Assembly: GCA_033439765.1 (NCBI GenBank)
Contig: JAULSN010000003.1
Location: forward strand, 6,014,001 to 6,078,000
DNA from: Lasiosphaeria ovina
Taxonomy: Eukaryota; Ascomycota; Sordariomycetes; Sordariales; Lasiosphaeriaceae
Direction: 5' to 3'
DNA length: 64,000 nt
Under the pieces are notes generated by a model. The model made no database searches and had not been told where the DNA came from. It saw nothing but the letters and a program-made list of their open reading frames with translations. Numbering within the stretch: the first letter of the stretch is position 1; each line of letters starts with the position of its first letter. Positions 44,883 to 54,911 of this stretch are shown here, piece by piece. The translations under genes and the position numbers were made by a program.

Positions 44883-46683
44883 ATGAAGGCCATCAATGCC
44901 GTTCTTGCCGCCGGCTCTTTGGCCCTCCTCCGAGGTGTCGCTGCCGCGCCGAGCGAGCCTCCTTCGCCGGTTGTCGAGAAACGGGCGGCGCCGACCGTCT
45001 CTATCGGTACTGGCAACGTCGTCGGGGTCACGCGCATAGGCACCGAGGCCTTCAATGGCATTCCTTATGCTCTGCCTCCCGTCGGCCCGCTCCGGCTCAA
45101 GCCCCCCGTCCGTCTCGCCGCCTCCTTCGGCACGTTCGACGCCACGGGCATTGCACCGGCTTGCCCACAGTTCCTGTCGTCAACCGACTCGAGCGAGCTC
45201 CTCGTCCAGGTCCTAGGCACCCTCACCAATTCGCCCTTGCTGCAGGTCGCCTTGAACCAGAAGGAGGACTGCCTTGGCATCAATGTCATCCGCCCTGTTG
45301 GCACCAAGGCGGGCGACAAGCTCCCAGTCTTGTTCTGGATTTTTGGCGGCGGCTTCGAGGTCAGTTCCCATCCAGTCGTCTCGTATAAAACCGAGCACAA
45401 CCACTAACTTGGTCTGCAAGCTCGGATGGACTTCCATGTATGACGGAGGTCCCCTGCTGAGCAACGCCATAGCCTCGGGCAAGCCCTACGTTTTCGTGGC
45501 TGTCAATTACCGTGTCGGCGGGTTTGGCTTCATGGCTGGCAAGGAGATCCTGAAAGACGGTTCCTCCAATCTTGGCCTGCTTGACCAGCGCATGGGCCTG
45601 GAGTGGGTCGCAGACAATATTGCCGCGTTTGGTGGCGACCCGGACAAGGTCACGATTTGGGGAGAGAGTGCGGGTGCCATCTCTGTGTTCGACCAGATGG
45701 CCCTGTACGACGGCGACAACACGTACAAGGGCAAGCCACTCTTCCGCGGTGCCATCATGAACTCGGGCAGCATCGTACCCGCCGATCCCGTCGACGGTCC
45801 CAAAGGCCAGAAGATCTACGACGCCGTCGTGGCTAAGTCTGGGTGCTCGGGGGCAGCCGACACCCTTGCCTGCCTCCGTGCCCTGCCCTACGCTACGTTC
45901 CTCGACGCTGCCAACTCGGTCCCTGGCATTCTGTCGTACAACTCGATCTCGCTGTCGTATCTGCCCCGGCCCGACGGCAAGGTCCTGACCCAGAGCCCAG
46001 AGATTCTGGCCAAGAACGGCCAGTACGCTTCCGTGCCCTTGATCATCGGAGACCAAGAGGACGAGGGAACGCTATTTTCTCTCTTCCAATCCAACGTCAC
46101 CAGCACGTCCAAGCTCGTGACATATCTCCAGACCATCTTCTTCCAAAGCGCCACCCCGACCCAGATCAAGGGCCTGGTCGACACATACGACGTCATCCTC
46201 ACGTCTGGCTCGCCTTTCCGCACGGGAATCTTGAATGAGGTGTACCCGGGCTTCAAGCGGCTCGCGGCCATCCTGGGCGACCTTGTCTTTACCCTGTCGC
46301 GGCGCCTCTTCCTCGAGAATGCCCGGGCGGTCAAGCCCACGGTTCCCACGTGGTCATATCTGTCGAGCTACGACTTTGGGACGCCGGTGCTCGGCACCTT
46401 CCACGGCAGCGACCTGCTGCAGGTGTTCTACGGCATCCTTCCCAACTACGCGAGCAAGAGCATCCAGAACTATTACTCCAACTTTGTCTACAATCTCGAC
46501 CCCAACGACGCGTCGGGCGGCACCAGCGCCAAGTCAAAGGTTGCCCTGTCGTGGCCGCAGTGGACCAACTCGGGGCGCCAACTTATGCAGTTTTTCAACA
46601 ACGGCGGCGGTCTTCTCAAGGACGACTTCCGCACCGAGCAGTATAACTGGATCAAGGCAAACGGTGGGGTTTTGAGAATTTAG
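44883..46683 (+). CDS. Secreted type-B carboxylesterase / lipase
   Basis: Exons 44883-45359 and 45421-46683 with a 61-nt intron (GTCAGT, branch CTAAC, acceptor GCAAG) give 579 residues. A signal peptide ([22 protein letters not shown]) precedes a Lys-Arg site near residue 33-34 that could be a KEX2-type cleavage point. The alpha/beta-hydrolase features are complete: oxyanion block FWIFGGGFE split by the intron, nucleophile GESAG with Ser242, acid in DQEDEGTLF, and His in [29 protein letters not shown] at the N-terminus is typical of the Candida rugosa-type lipase/cholinesterase family. It probably hydrolyses lipid or ester substrates outside the cell. Substrate preference cannot be read from sequence. 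Confidence 0.95.
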
Positions 46684-47443
46684 GCTGGGGTTAATACTTT
46701 GATTTTCTTCTATTGTTCATATTTCAGACTCTCCTGTGCATATCATGTATATACTCCGGTTACTGCAAAACTGGGATGAAGGATATGGAGGGGCCAAACC
46801 GGGCATTGTATTCAAGGGGCTGGTGGGTGGTTATGATGTCGCCGACTGATGAAAAGGATCTAATGAACATATGATACTGAATGTGGATAGGCAGCGGAAA
46901 ACGGGGTTATTAGTAATGTTGATAAAAAGAGTTCCTCAGACACTTGCTGCATATGCATGCAACAGCTTGTCACTAAGTATACCAATCCCGAGAAAAGTCT
47001 GTCCAGTTTCAATTCATGTAAAGGCCAAGGCTAACGAAAAGAGCGCGTCCCTGAACCGTCTAGACTGGGGGGGCTAGAACATACTCGGCCGTAGCTCAAC
47101 GTTCACTGATTTGTCAACGGCCAAGCTAGTTCAAGTGCGACAAAGACATTGGCAATCCGGCTGCAATTAGCCCCCGGGCTAGCGAGCCGGGCACTTGGTA
47201 GCCCCCGAATAGACGGTGGACTGGTTAAACAGGGTACGTACTAGAGACTTGGCCTTTTGACACTAATAACGGGATAACCAAGCAGCGAGCTTTAGCGTCG
47301 ACATGACTCGCGTTGAACAAAAAGTACTTGAACTGCCTGCCGCAGATTGAATCCCGAGTGTGCACGGATCTAGATAATTGACACTGAGCAACCGAGACAA
47401 GAACCAGCCAAGATCCCATTTCACATAATTTATCAACCTAACC
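46684..47443. other. Intergenic region, no gene seen
   Basis: 3' flank of the lipase and promoter of the NmrA-like gene. No frame with family features; no repeat recognised. Confidence 0.5.
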
Positions 47444-48316
47444 ATGTCGACGCCCCCCGTGCCGGTGCTCGTGTTTGGCGCCACAGGGCCCTCGGGCCTC
47501 TGCATCGTCCGCGAATCCCTCCATCGCGGCCATCACACCATCGCCTACGTCCGCAACCCGGCCAAGTTCCCCGAGGACCTGGCCGCGAACCCGGAGCTCG
47601 AGGTGAGCCGCTACCCTATCATGTTTTTGTTTCCGTCTTGTCAGACAAACGAACCCCGAGAACTGTGTCCGAGTGACCAGCATGGAAAGAAGAGAAGAAG
47701 AAGAAGCAGACGCTAACAACCCACACAGATCATCCAAGGCGAAATGAGCGACGCAGCGGGCGTCAACGCCGCCGTGGCCCGCATCGGCGCCAGCGGCGTC
47801 GTAATCTCCATCCTCGGCCCGAGCGCACCCACCGCCGAGGTGCGCAAGCAGCCGGCAGGGCTCTACGAGAGCTTCTACGCAGACCAGATCCTGCCGGCGA
47901 TGAAACAGCACGGCGTGCGTCGCGTCTTGGCTATGAGCACCACGTCGTACATCGATACTCAAGGCGGCGACGCCGACTCGGCGCTGCGCTGGGTCTTGCG
48001 CACTGGCGTGTGGCTGACGTTCGGCGCCGCGTACCGCACCATGCTCGGCATCGCGGGCGTGTTTCGTGACGAGGGGGAACGGGAGGGGAGCGAGATCGAG
48101 TGGACAGTCTACCGCGTGCCGGTGCTGCTTGGTGGTGATGCAAGCTGGGCTGTTGATCGCGAGCAGGGTGATGTGCATGCGGGACCGACAGGCTCGGAGT
48201 GGATGTATTCGATCAGGCGCGGCCAGCTCGCGCGCTGGCTGCTGGACCAGGCGGAGGATACGGCGGGTAGGTTTGTGAGGGCGTTTCCGGCTGTTTCGAC
48301 GGCGAGGGTCAAGTGA
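47444..48316 (+). CDS. NmrA-like NAD(P)-binding protein (atypical SDR)
   Basis: Exons 47444-47602 and 47729-48316 with a 126-nt intron (GTGAGC ... CACACAG) give 248 residues. The N-terminus VPVLVFGATGPSGLCIV carries the GxxGxxG dinucleotide motif after the first beta strand. RNPAKFPED follows beta 2, and VVISILGPSAP, RRVLAMSTTSYIDTQGGDAD and WTVYRVPVLLGG match the NmrA/NAD(P)-binding family. The active-site Tyr-xxx-Lys of classical SDRs is absent, so it may sense or weakly use NAD(P)H rather than act as a standard reductase. The lipase is on the same strand 760 bp upstream, too far for a shared transcript. Function unassigned. Confidence 0.88.
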
Positions 48317-48847
48317 GATATGCAAGCTGGTTGGTTGGAGGGAAGGGAGGTAACGAAGGGCAAGCCATGTGTTAATGATGGTGCTTCACGCGCAAGCTGT
48401 GTGAGTACATAATAGGGGGTAGCTAGTGGTTGGATTTGTTTACCAGCAGTACATACGTTTGTAATTATTTCAGCATTCACGTCATTCTAGAAGAATATAT
48501 AGCCACACACAATACAGCCTGGTTGTATGAGGCGAACCTGGGCTCACGAAATTTCCTTTTTCATTTATAGTCGTGAGCTGGGGTGAGCTGTGGCTGATTT
48601 GTCCAGAGCTTTCCCCGATTCTTCCCTGATTCTTCCCTGAGCTAAGGTGATCCCCTCCGCGCCCGCTGCACAGCCTCAAAGCCCTGTTTTCAGTCACCCC
48701 GGCTAAAGTTTCCTTTTGACACTATTGCGCCTCATTACCAAACTTTCCAAAGTGTTCCACCAAGAAAAAAATGGGCTCTCCCATCGTTACATCGTGTGTA
48801 AAGAGCCGTAAATAATAATGATAACGTTATCCTCTACAATATTATTA
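48317..48847. other. 3' flank of NmrA-like gene and left edge of the transposon island
   Basis: No gene. The segment 48523-48562 is the left copy of an imperfect inverted repeat whose partner lies at 54442-54480. After it come short GTGAGCT-type motifs and a duplicated GATTCTTCCCT at about 48,617-48,640. Confidence 0.5.
48523..48562 (+). repeat. Left copy of imperfect inverted repeat
   Basis: Core CACGAAATTTCCTTTTTC (48545-48562) matches the reverse complement of 54442-54459 at 17 of 18 positions. Similarity continues outward for about 20 bp (GAGGCGAACCTGGG against GAGACGAATCTCGG). The two copies point towards each other across 5.9 kb. They could be ends of one large element or of two separate copies of a smaller element family. 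Confidence 0.6.
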
Positions 48848-49989
48848 ACGTGTGTGATAAGCGAGATGAACAGATAAGCGAGTTGAACACTTTTGACGCG
48901 ACGCGCCTCCTCTCCACAAAACACCAAATTCCTCAACAACCTCAAATGTCTCTTCCTTCATACGAAGCTAGGGTGAATTTGGCCCTCAGGGCTATTCAAA
49001 ACGACCCAAAACTCAGTATTCGAACCGCAGCAACAACATATCAAGTCACGGTAAATACTATACGCAACCGACGCGACGGCAAACCTGTACGACGTAATAC
49101 TCCAGCCAATTCGCGTAAGCTTACGGATTTAGAAGAGAAAACGATTGTTCAGTACATCATTGAGCTATGTGCGCGCGCATTTCATCCCCGGCTTTCGTAC
49201 GTAGAAGATATGGCCAATCGATTGCTACGCGAACGCGACGCGCCCTCTATCGGTACACGCTGGGCTTATAACTTCGTTAAGCGCTAGCCAGAACTTCGGA
49301 CGCGTTTTACGTATAAATACGACTACTAGAGGGCCAAATACGAAGATCCAAAAGTTATTCGCGAGTGGTTTACGCTTGTATATAATACGAAGGCCAAGTA
49401 CGGTATCCTTGACGAAGATTCGTACAATTTCGACGAGACCGGCTTTATGATGGGTATTATTATCCTTATAGTCAGCGTTCATCAAAACTCGAATTTCCAA
49501 CTATCAGGGCAGCTCTCCAACACCAATGCTGACTGCTATGGATCGATTAGCTAAAGGTACGATGGCTATGATGCACGAGGTGGCTCTTTTACGTACAGAG
49601 GTCTTAGTACTTCGGAAGGCCAATGAGGACCTTAGTAAGCGACGGAGAGCCAAAAAAACACGTATGCGGCTTGGAGGGTCACTTACTGTGCAAGAGGGAT
49701 AGGATCTACTGGATCAGAAGGCTGTGGGTGGGCAGTTGGTCTAGGAAATACGACAAAATGGTGGTAGTGTAGGGGGGTCTCGTACGAAGATTCGATACTG
49801 TGGCGTATGCGGCAAGCCTGGCCATAATGCACGTACGTACAAGGAGGCTGTAGAATCGTCTGATTCATCTATTTCCGATTTAGTTATTGTTATTTCCTAG
49901 TGTTGTGGTTGTGTAATTGAGGGTAGTTGTGGTGAGGTTGTGGAAAGTGTTCAACTCGCTTGTCTGTTCATCTCGCTTATCACACACGT
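48848..49989 (+). mobile_element. Internally deleted pogo/Fot-like DNA transposon with 46-bp TIRs
   Basis: The 1,142-bp element is bounded by 46-bp terminal inverted repeats (48848-48893 and 49944-49989, one mismatch) beginning ACGTGTGTGATAAGCGAG. The bases TA flank both ends (48846-48847 and 49990-49991), as expected for Tc1/mariner/pogo target duplication. Inside are the start and end of a pogo-type transposase: an HTH region (RTAATTYQVTVNTIRNRR), the block NFDETGFMMG with the first catalytic Asp, and a C-terminal zinc-knuckle-like CGVCGKPGHNARTY. The middle with the other catalytic acids is missing near 49,460-49,500. It cannot move by itself but could be moved by a full-length relative. 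Confidence 0.9.
48865..49867 (+). pseudogene. Decayed pogo-type transposase gene
   Basis: The frame from about 48,944 (MSLPSYEARVNLALRAIQND) codes the N-terminal helix-turn-helix and CENP-B-like region. In-frame TAG codons stand at 49285-49287, 49327-49329, 49700-49702 and 49742-49744, each where Gln fits the family pattern (KRQPELRTRF, YDYQRAK, LQEGQDL). The last knuckle Cys reads Tyr. All of these are C-to-T changes on one strand or the other at CpA. The catalytic core between the FDETGF block and the C-terminal Lys/Arg-rich tail is deleted. The gene makes no functional transposase. Confidence 0.85.
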
Positions 49990-50163
49990 TATTGATCCTA
50001 CTCCGTGGAGAAGCTAGCTGGCTATCTCGAGTGGCTCGTGGGCCTCTATGACGGTACTTCTGATCTGTGTAAATACATGGTGGAAACGCTGCTGATGCGC
50101 CGCGAGGAAGCTAGGCGGCGTCAGGCCGTACAAAACCCCCATGTCCTGTTGCCCCCTCAGAGG

Positions 50164-50870
50164 TCAACCGACCTCCTTTGCCTTGTTGATCCACTCAGCC
50201 CTCTTGGGGCACTGCCGTAGCGCCGCTCCGTCTTCAAAAGGCTCGCAGGGGTACCAGGCGCCATCAATAACCTCACCGTCGGTACACAGCTTGTTCGCTT
50301 CGTCCACGGTGCCGACCGCAACGTAGAGGGGGGGGGGGGGCTCTTATCTTCTTCTTTGCTGTCCTGGGCACAATGGCCCTCACAACATCGATGTTGTTCT
50401 CTTTCTTGATCTGTGTAAGCATAAACTGCGCGGCGCCCTCGCCGATTACACGGGCCGAGAGCAGCCCGTGTGCCATGACGGTGTATGCCTTGCGGGCAAC
50501 TGTTGCTACCGTATCTCCTGAAACAGCCCGAATCACCCACGATGTCCATTTCAGCGTCGATCCTAGCCTCCTCGGTGTCGAACATGATCCTCCAATCCCC
50601 GCTGGGGAGCTGCCTCGCCGCGCGGGCGCGGCCAGCCCTCCCCTCACGAGCAATGATGACCGTGTCAACAACCTCCCCCAGGTAACCGACCATCCATGCC
50701 CTTCTTCTTGCCAGTGTGGACCGTCACCTCCTTCGTATATGCCCGTGGCACATACTTGGCTCGCATGTCCGGGGAGCCCTTCGCGGCTACCTGAGCCCAG
50801 GTGTCGCGTAGACCGGACGTTGGCTACGATGGGTGACGACGTTCGCTGATAGGGAATCAACATGTCAGTC
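50164..50870 (-). pseudogene. Gag-like ORF1 relic of a Tad-type LINE retrotransposon
   Basis: Three minus-strand frames, read in turn, give one protein resembling ORF1 of fungal Tad-like LINEs. First, TWAQVAAKGSPDM and PRAYTKEVTVHT. Then ARQLPSGDWRIMFDTEEAR. Next, VARKAYTVMAHG and QIKKENNIDVVRAIVP. Last, LYVAVGTVDEANKLCTDGEV and ALRQCPKRAEWINKAKEVG with a stop at 50164. The frame changes lie near 50,700, near 50,520, and at a 13-base G run (50,328-50,340 on the plus strand). No reverse transcriptase or endonuclease sequence is present. It is a short dead fragment. Confidence 0.7.
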
Positions 50871-51007
50871 TGCTTGACTACTGTTTACTTGGCGCTTCCG
50901 CACAGGAAATCCGGGTTTGAGAATGCCTCAGACCAGAAGCTAGGCAGATAGGTCCCTAAAAACATAGTTTGTCATATCGATGTAAAGTCCCTGAAAAATT
51001 GAGACAG

Positions 51008-53035
51008 TTAGACAATCTTAAAATCCTCCCTATTGATCTTCCCCTCTTCCATCGCGTCGCCATCCATGACCCCGTCAACATAGGCCTCACCGACGAAGCT
51101 ATACCATTCACTCTCCACAGGGCGTAAGATCACCGGCGCCTTATGTCCGAAAAGAATCGCGATGAAATCTCCTTTTTGCATATATGACGGGCCTAACCCG
51201 AGCCCACCCCCGTCCGTGGCGAACAAGGTCCTTTTCCCTCCGCGAAAACTGCTTGCTACCGTGCGCTGGACGTCCCAAGAGAAGGACGCAAATTGTAGCT
51301 GGATCAGTGTATCTCGACCACCTTCTATTCCATCTCGCAGGCACTCATATCGAGATAGCAGCGCGGCATCTTCCGGGGTTCGGTCCTCCTCTTCAATGCG
51401 CTCCTGTCCGCGAAATACCTTTTGGGCAAGGCCCAGATACGTGCTGTCAGTCCGTGCCGTCACTCCGAGTATTGTAGTATCATCCATTATGCATGTACGT
51501 ATAATGGTTTCGTCGTCGGTGATTCCGCTCTCATAGGAGAATTCGACAATCTTACTCATTAGGGGCTCTCTCGCGTTGAGGATGGATTGTGTATCCAAGA
51601 TGGACGTGATGGAGCCGAGACGAAACCCACTGAGCAAAAGTGTAGGTGAGTCCTCCGCTTCGCCAACAGAGTGTTCCGGTGATTGTTGTTCATCAAGCGA
51701 TGCTTTAAACCGAGGGAAGCCGTACGAAATGGGAAAAAAAGGCACACCCTCCCTGCACATCCGAGGCCAGTCTGGGACCCAGGAAGGCAAACCAGTCAAG
51801 TCCTTTGGAAAGGTGCTGAAGCCAAGTAAATATTTCTTGTCGTGTCGGATGAATGCTCTTGTGACGGCGGTGAATAGCTGGATGGTTGATTTGCTGTAAT
51901 CGGCCACGAGGTTGAGAAAACCCGCATCATAGCTTACTCCAAGAAGCCCAAAAACGAGGTCCCTGGGGTCGGCTGCATCAAGCATTGGCATATCCAATGA
52001 GCCCATACTACATTGGAGGATCGAAAGGAGAGAAGGAAAGCCTTCGTTATGGCGTCTGCGTCGTACCATGAGGGCGGGGTTGTCAATGAGGTTGCGATTG
52101 AAGCCCCCCAGCCATTGCTGGCTTGTTGTACCAGGGTTGGCCTTGGCCTTCAACTTATCTAGAATCTTTAACGACGGTACCGACAGCCTACGGTTAGTCA
52201 CGGCAAGAATGCTGTCGAAATGATCGACCTGTAACCGGCGGCTGCCACAGAGAAACACGCCGTTTCGAGCTACAGCTAGCTCTTGAACAATCCACAACCG
52301 CTGGAAAAACGAACGCCGCAAGAGGGCTTCCATCGCTTTGCTCATTCGGGCTGAACTCAAGTCTGGTGGGGGCTGAATCGCTAACTGCACCAGAAATGGA
52401 GCCGCCCTGTGTGTGAAGATGGATGCGTTATCTTCGAGCATTTCCGTCGACATGTCAGACGAGGAGGAACCTCGAGAAGTGGGTTTCGGCACGATGTCTG
52501 GGTGTTTATCGCTAAGGAAGCGAAGAAGGAATTCTTCTTGCGCACCCGGGCACATCGCGACAAAGCCCAATACGTCCGCTTGAGAAGCCTCTCGGCCAAA
52601 TGCCGCTGCCCAGTCAAGGAGGAAATCGCTATCATCCGCCTCGGGGCCGAGCCAGTGGTAAACGGTTTCCGCTTTCTGAAAGATATCTCGCATTCGGTTC
52701 ACCTCCCAGCTCTTCTCGTCATCATTTGCTTGGTCGATACAGATCGCATCTACCCAGACCCAAGCTTCCGTTCTTTGCCGCCGTAGTTCCGCGAGGGCAT
52801 AGTAGAGATTTCGGCGGACCGTGAGCTCAACATTGTTGACGAGAATAGCCACCTGGTTATCAGGGTCGCCCCAGACGTAGGATAGAGCTACGTACGGGGT
52901 CTCTCCGTGTCTATGGTGGTCGAGCTGCAGAGACAAAAGGTTGCCTTCCGTTGGTGGGCGGGGTTTATTCCGATCCTCAAGATTGAGCCGAAGTAACCGT
53001 ACTTCTCCAATTTCTCGATTTAGACGTAGATGCAT
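51008..53035 (-). CDS. HET-domain (heterokaryon incompatibility) protein, intact
   Basis: A single exon of 675 residues from the ATG at 53035. The HET domain spans about residues 45-270: YVALSYVWGDPDNQ, WVWVDAICIDQANDDEKSWE, VYHWLGPEADD, and RRSFFQRLWIVQELAVARN. The block AADPRDLVFGLLGVSYDAGF near 355 and the C-terminal block GDFIAILFGHKAPVILRP then FVGEAYVDGVMDGDAM are typical of fungal HET proteins. Such proteins act in allorecognition: an incompatible partner triggers cell death after fusion. No STAND or ankyrin partner domain is fused here. It lies between a LINE relic and a possible LTR inside the transposon island, yet the frame is undamaged, so it is probably under selection or newly arrived. 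Confidence 0.93.
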   Translation of the reverse strand: MHLRLNREIGEVRLLRLNLEDRNKPRPPTEGNLLSLQLDHHRHGETPYVALSYVWGDPDNQVAILVNNVELTVRRNLYYALAELRRQRTEAWVWVDAICIDQANDDEKSWEVNRMRDIFQKAETVYHWLGPEADDSDFLLDWAAAFGREASQADVLGFVAMCPGAQEEFLLRFLSDKHPDIVPKPTSRGSSSSDMSTEMLEDNASIFTHRAAPFLVQLAIQPPPDLSSARMSKAMEALLRRSFFQRLWIVQELAVARNGVFLCGSRRLQVDHFDSILAVTNRRLSVPSLKILDKLKAKANPGTTSQQWLGGFNRNLIDNPALMVRRRRHNEGFPSLLSILQCSMGSLDMPMLDAADPRDLVFGLLGVSYDAGFLNLVADYSKSTIQLFTAVTRAFIRHDKKYLLGFSTFPKDLTGLPSWVPDWPRMCREGVPFFPISYGFPRFKASLDEQQSPEHSVGEAEDSPTLLLSGFRLGSITSILDTQSILNAREPLMSKIVEFSYESGITDDETIIRTCIMDDTTILGVTARTDSTYLGLAQKVFRGQERIEEEDRTPEDAALLSRYECLRDGIEGGRDTLIQLQFASFSWDVQRTVASSFRGGKRTLFATDGGGLGLGPSYMQKGDFIAILFGHKAPVILRPVESEWYSFVGEAYVDGVMDGDAMEEGKINREDFKIV

Positions 53036-53722
53036 CGTTTGTGGCTTTTAGAAATTGATGCAGACTGGCTTCCGCAAGTAAATCTCGGGCCGATAAGCAA
53101 ATGCAAATCAGGGTGACAAGGAAGACCTGTAGCTATTTGCGTTCTGGCGTCGGGTCAGTGAGGTTCGGATGGATGCCTAAAGTTTGCAGCAGCAAACGCC
53201 GACCCCTTGGGCGTTTCTGTGCACTTGCGGCTGCCTCCCGCGGCGAAACCTCGGAAGAGGCCCATGAAGACGAACCAATAAGAAGGGATCCAATGGCCCG
53301 GCCTCTTGTCATCGGGCCCCCGGGCGACCAGGCGGCATCGACCCGGCGGTCGGGTCGACTGGACCGGAAGATAAGATACGTAGGTTCCTAGCTAGTAGAT
53401 CAGTATAAGAGCAGGCAATGGAAGCTCTTCTGTGAAGGACGTGGTTCATCACGCAAGCAATAAAGTTCACTGTCTACAATCTTCATTCCGTGCTTGAAGC
53501 TCTTTGCTAGAACACCCTGTTGTGGCAGGCAAACCTGCTCTCTCTCATAGCTTGTGGCAATCTCCAACACCCTATCAACTAACCCCGCTGGCGTACTGCC
53601 TTGTAGTCTGTCCCCCACGGGTACAGGCTGTGAACAAGCGAGCAGTACACTCTACTAAGTTTTGGTAGAGCTGTGCACGAAGTCAGGTTGAGAAATGCTA
53701 GCGGCACACTCTAACACATTTT
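53036..53722. other. Upstream region of the HET gene, no gene seen
   Basis: This holds the HET promoter. From about 53,395 the sequence becomes AT-rich and contains a CACTCTACTAAGTTTTGGTAG motif (53,647-53,667) that resembles the edge of the LTR-like block just downstream (CACTCTAACACATTTTTGTT), so it may be part of the same or a nested element. Confidence 0.4.
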
Positions 53723-54134
53723 TGTTAGAAACACTGCACTCTGGATTTGGTGAGAGTGATGGGGGTTGCAACTGCTTGATTGTATTGCTTCTGAAAATTG
53801 CCTCTTCCTCTCTCGGTTCTAGCTTCCAGCCAGAGCCTCCTTCTTTATAGACTAACTAACCTGTAGCATCCAGCTTCGTCAACACCGTGGCTGAGGCTCA
53901 CTGGCGTTCGGGCAGTGCCAGGCATCTAGTCGGCGGAGCTGACTAAGAACCCAGGGCCCCTGATCCTCCTTTCGTACTTCTTTCTTTCCGACACTACGTC
54001 CGTTCAGCTCTTCAGGGCTCCTTTCAGCTCAGATGCCCACACTAAAGCTCGGCAGAGCTGAACTCTATTCAGCTCGGTTGGTCACACCTCCAATAGTGTT
54101 CTGACCTTTAGCCAGAGCCTCCTTATTTCTGACA
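53723..54134 (+). mobile_element. Possible solo LTR (copia-like)
   Basis: A 412-bp block starts TGTTAGAA and ends TTCTGACA, imperfect inverted ends (7 of 8) of the TG...CA type used by LTRs. It contains two copies of AGCCAGAGCCTCCTT about 280 bp apart. Downstream, ATGGTAGCAAGTTATGCGGC recalls primer-binding regions of copia elements but is not an exact tRNA complement that I can confirm. No second LTR, gag or pol is present and I could not define a target duplication. The call is tentative. Confidence 0.35.
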
Positions 54135-54494
54135 CTTATAGCTATGAATGGTAGCAAGTTATGCGGCAACTATTACAAACTCACGATTCTAGTCATTTTC
54201 AGACCCTTCTTTCCTGACAAAAGTGTTTATTTTCAAGAATAGGGACCCGATTTTGGCCATCTCCATATATGGGACCATTTCTGGGCCCACTTTGCTAGAG
54301 TTGAATCAATTCAGCATGCTGTGGCGCAGGCTGCTGAAAACGATAGTTGGGGTGAGCAAAGGTGAGCAAGCCCGAGCAAATCCTGAGCAGGGACTGAGCT
54401 GAGCTTGAACTAGGGTGAGCAATGTCACGTAGACGAGGCACGAAAAAGGAAATTTTGTGTGCCGAGATTCGTCTCACAAAACACATAATACATA
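54135..54494. other. Right edge of the transposon island
   Basis: No gene. Repeated GGTGAGCA/CTGAGC motifs (about 54,350-54,420) recall subterminal repeats of cut-and-paste transposons. The right copy of the imperfect inverted repeat (54442-54480) ends only about 15 bp from the stop codon of the PDI-like gene. Confidence 0.45.
54442..54480 (-). repeat. Right copy of imperfect inverted repeat
   Basis: GAAAAAGGAAATTTTGTG (54442-54459) is the reverse complement of the left copy's core with one mismatch. The outward extension is about 80% similar. See the left copy at 48523-48562. Confidence 0.6.
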
Positions 54495-54868
54495 TCACAG
54501 CTCATCATGCCCCCCCTTTCCCTGTCCAGTCCCACTCCCAGGCCGCCACGGCTTCACCGCGCCCTGGATGATATCAACCAGGAACGCCTCGACGGCCGCA
54601 GCCGTGACGGGCCCGCGGCGGCCGTCGCGCGGCCACGGGAACACGTCACCGTTGTTGGGGTTCTGGACGGCCAGCCCGCCGGCCCCGTAAGGCAGCCCCA
54701 TCGCCGCCGCCGCGTCGGCGTACTCGCCCGCGTCCGTCGTCGTGAAGTGCAGGTACTCGTCGTACTTTTGTGCCAGCGGCCGCATCTCGGCCGCGTACGC
54801 GTCGCGCTCTGCGGTGTCGTGGGTGAAGTAGTGCACTATGCTCTTTCCGGTCTGTGAGGCGGGGTCAG

Positions 54869-54911
<43 letters not shown>

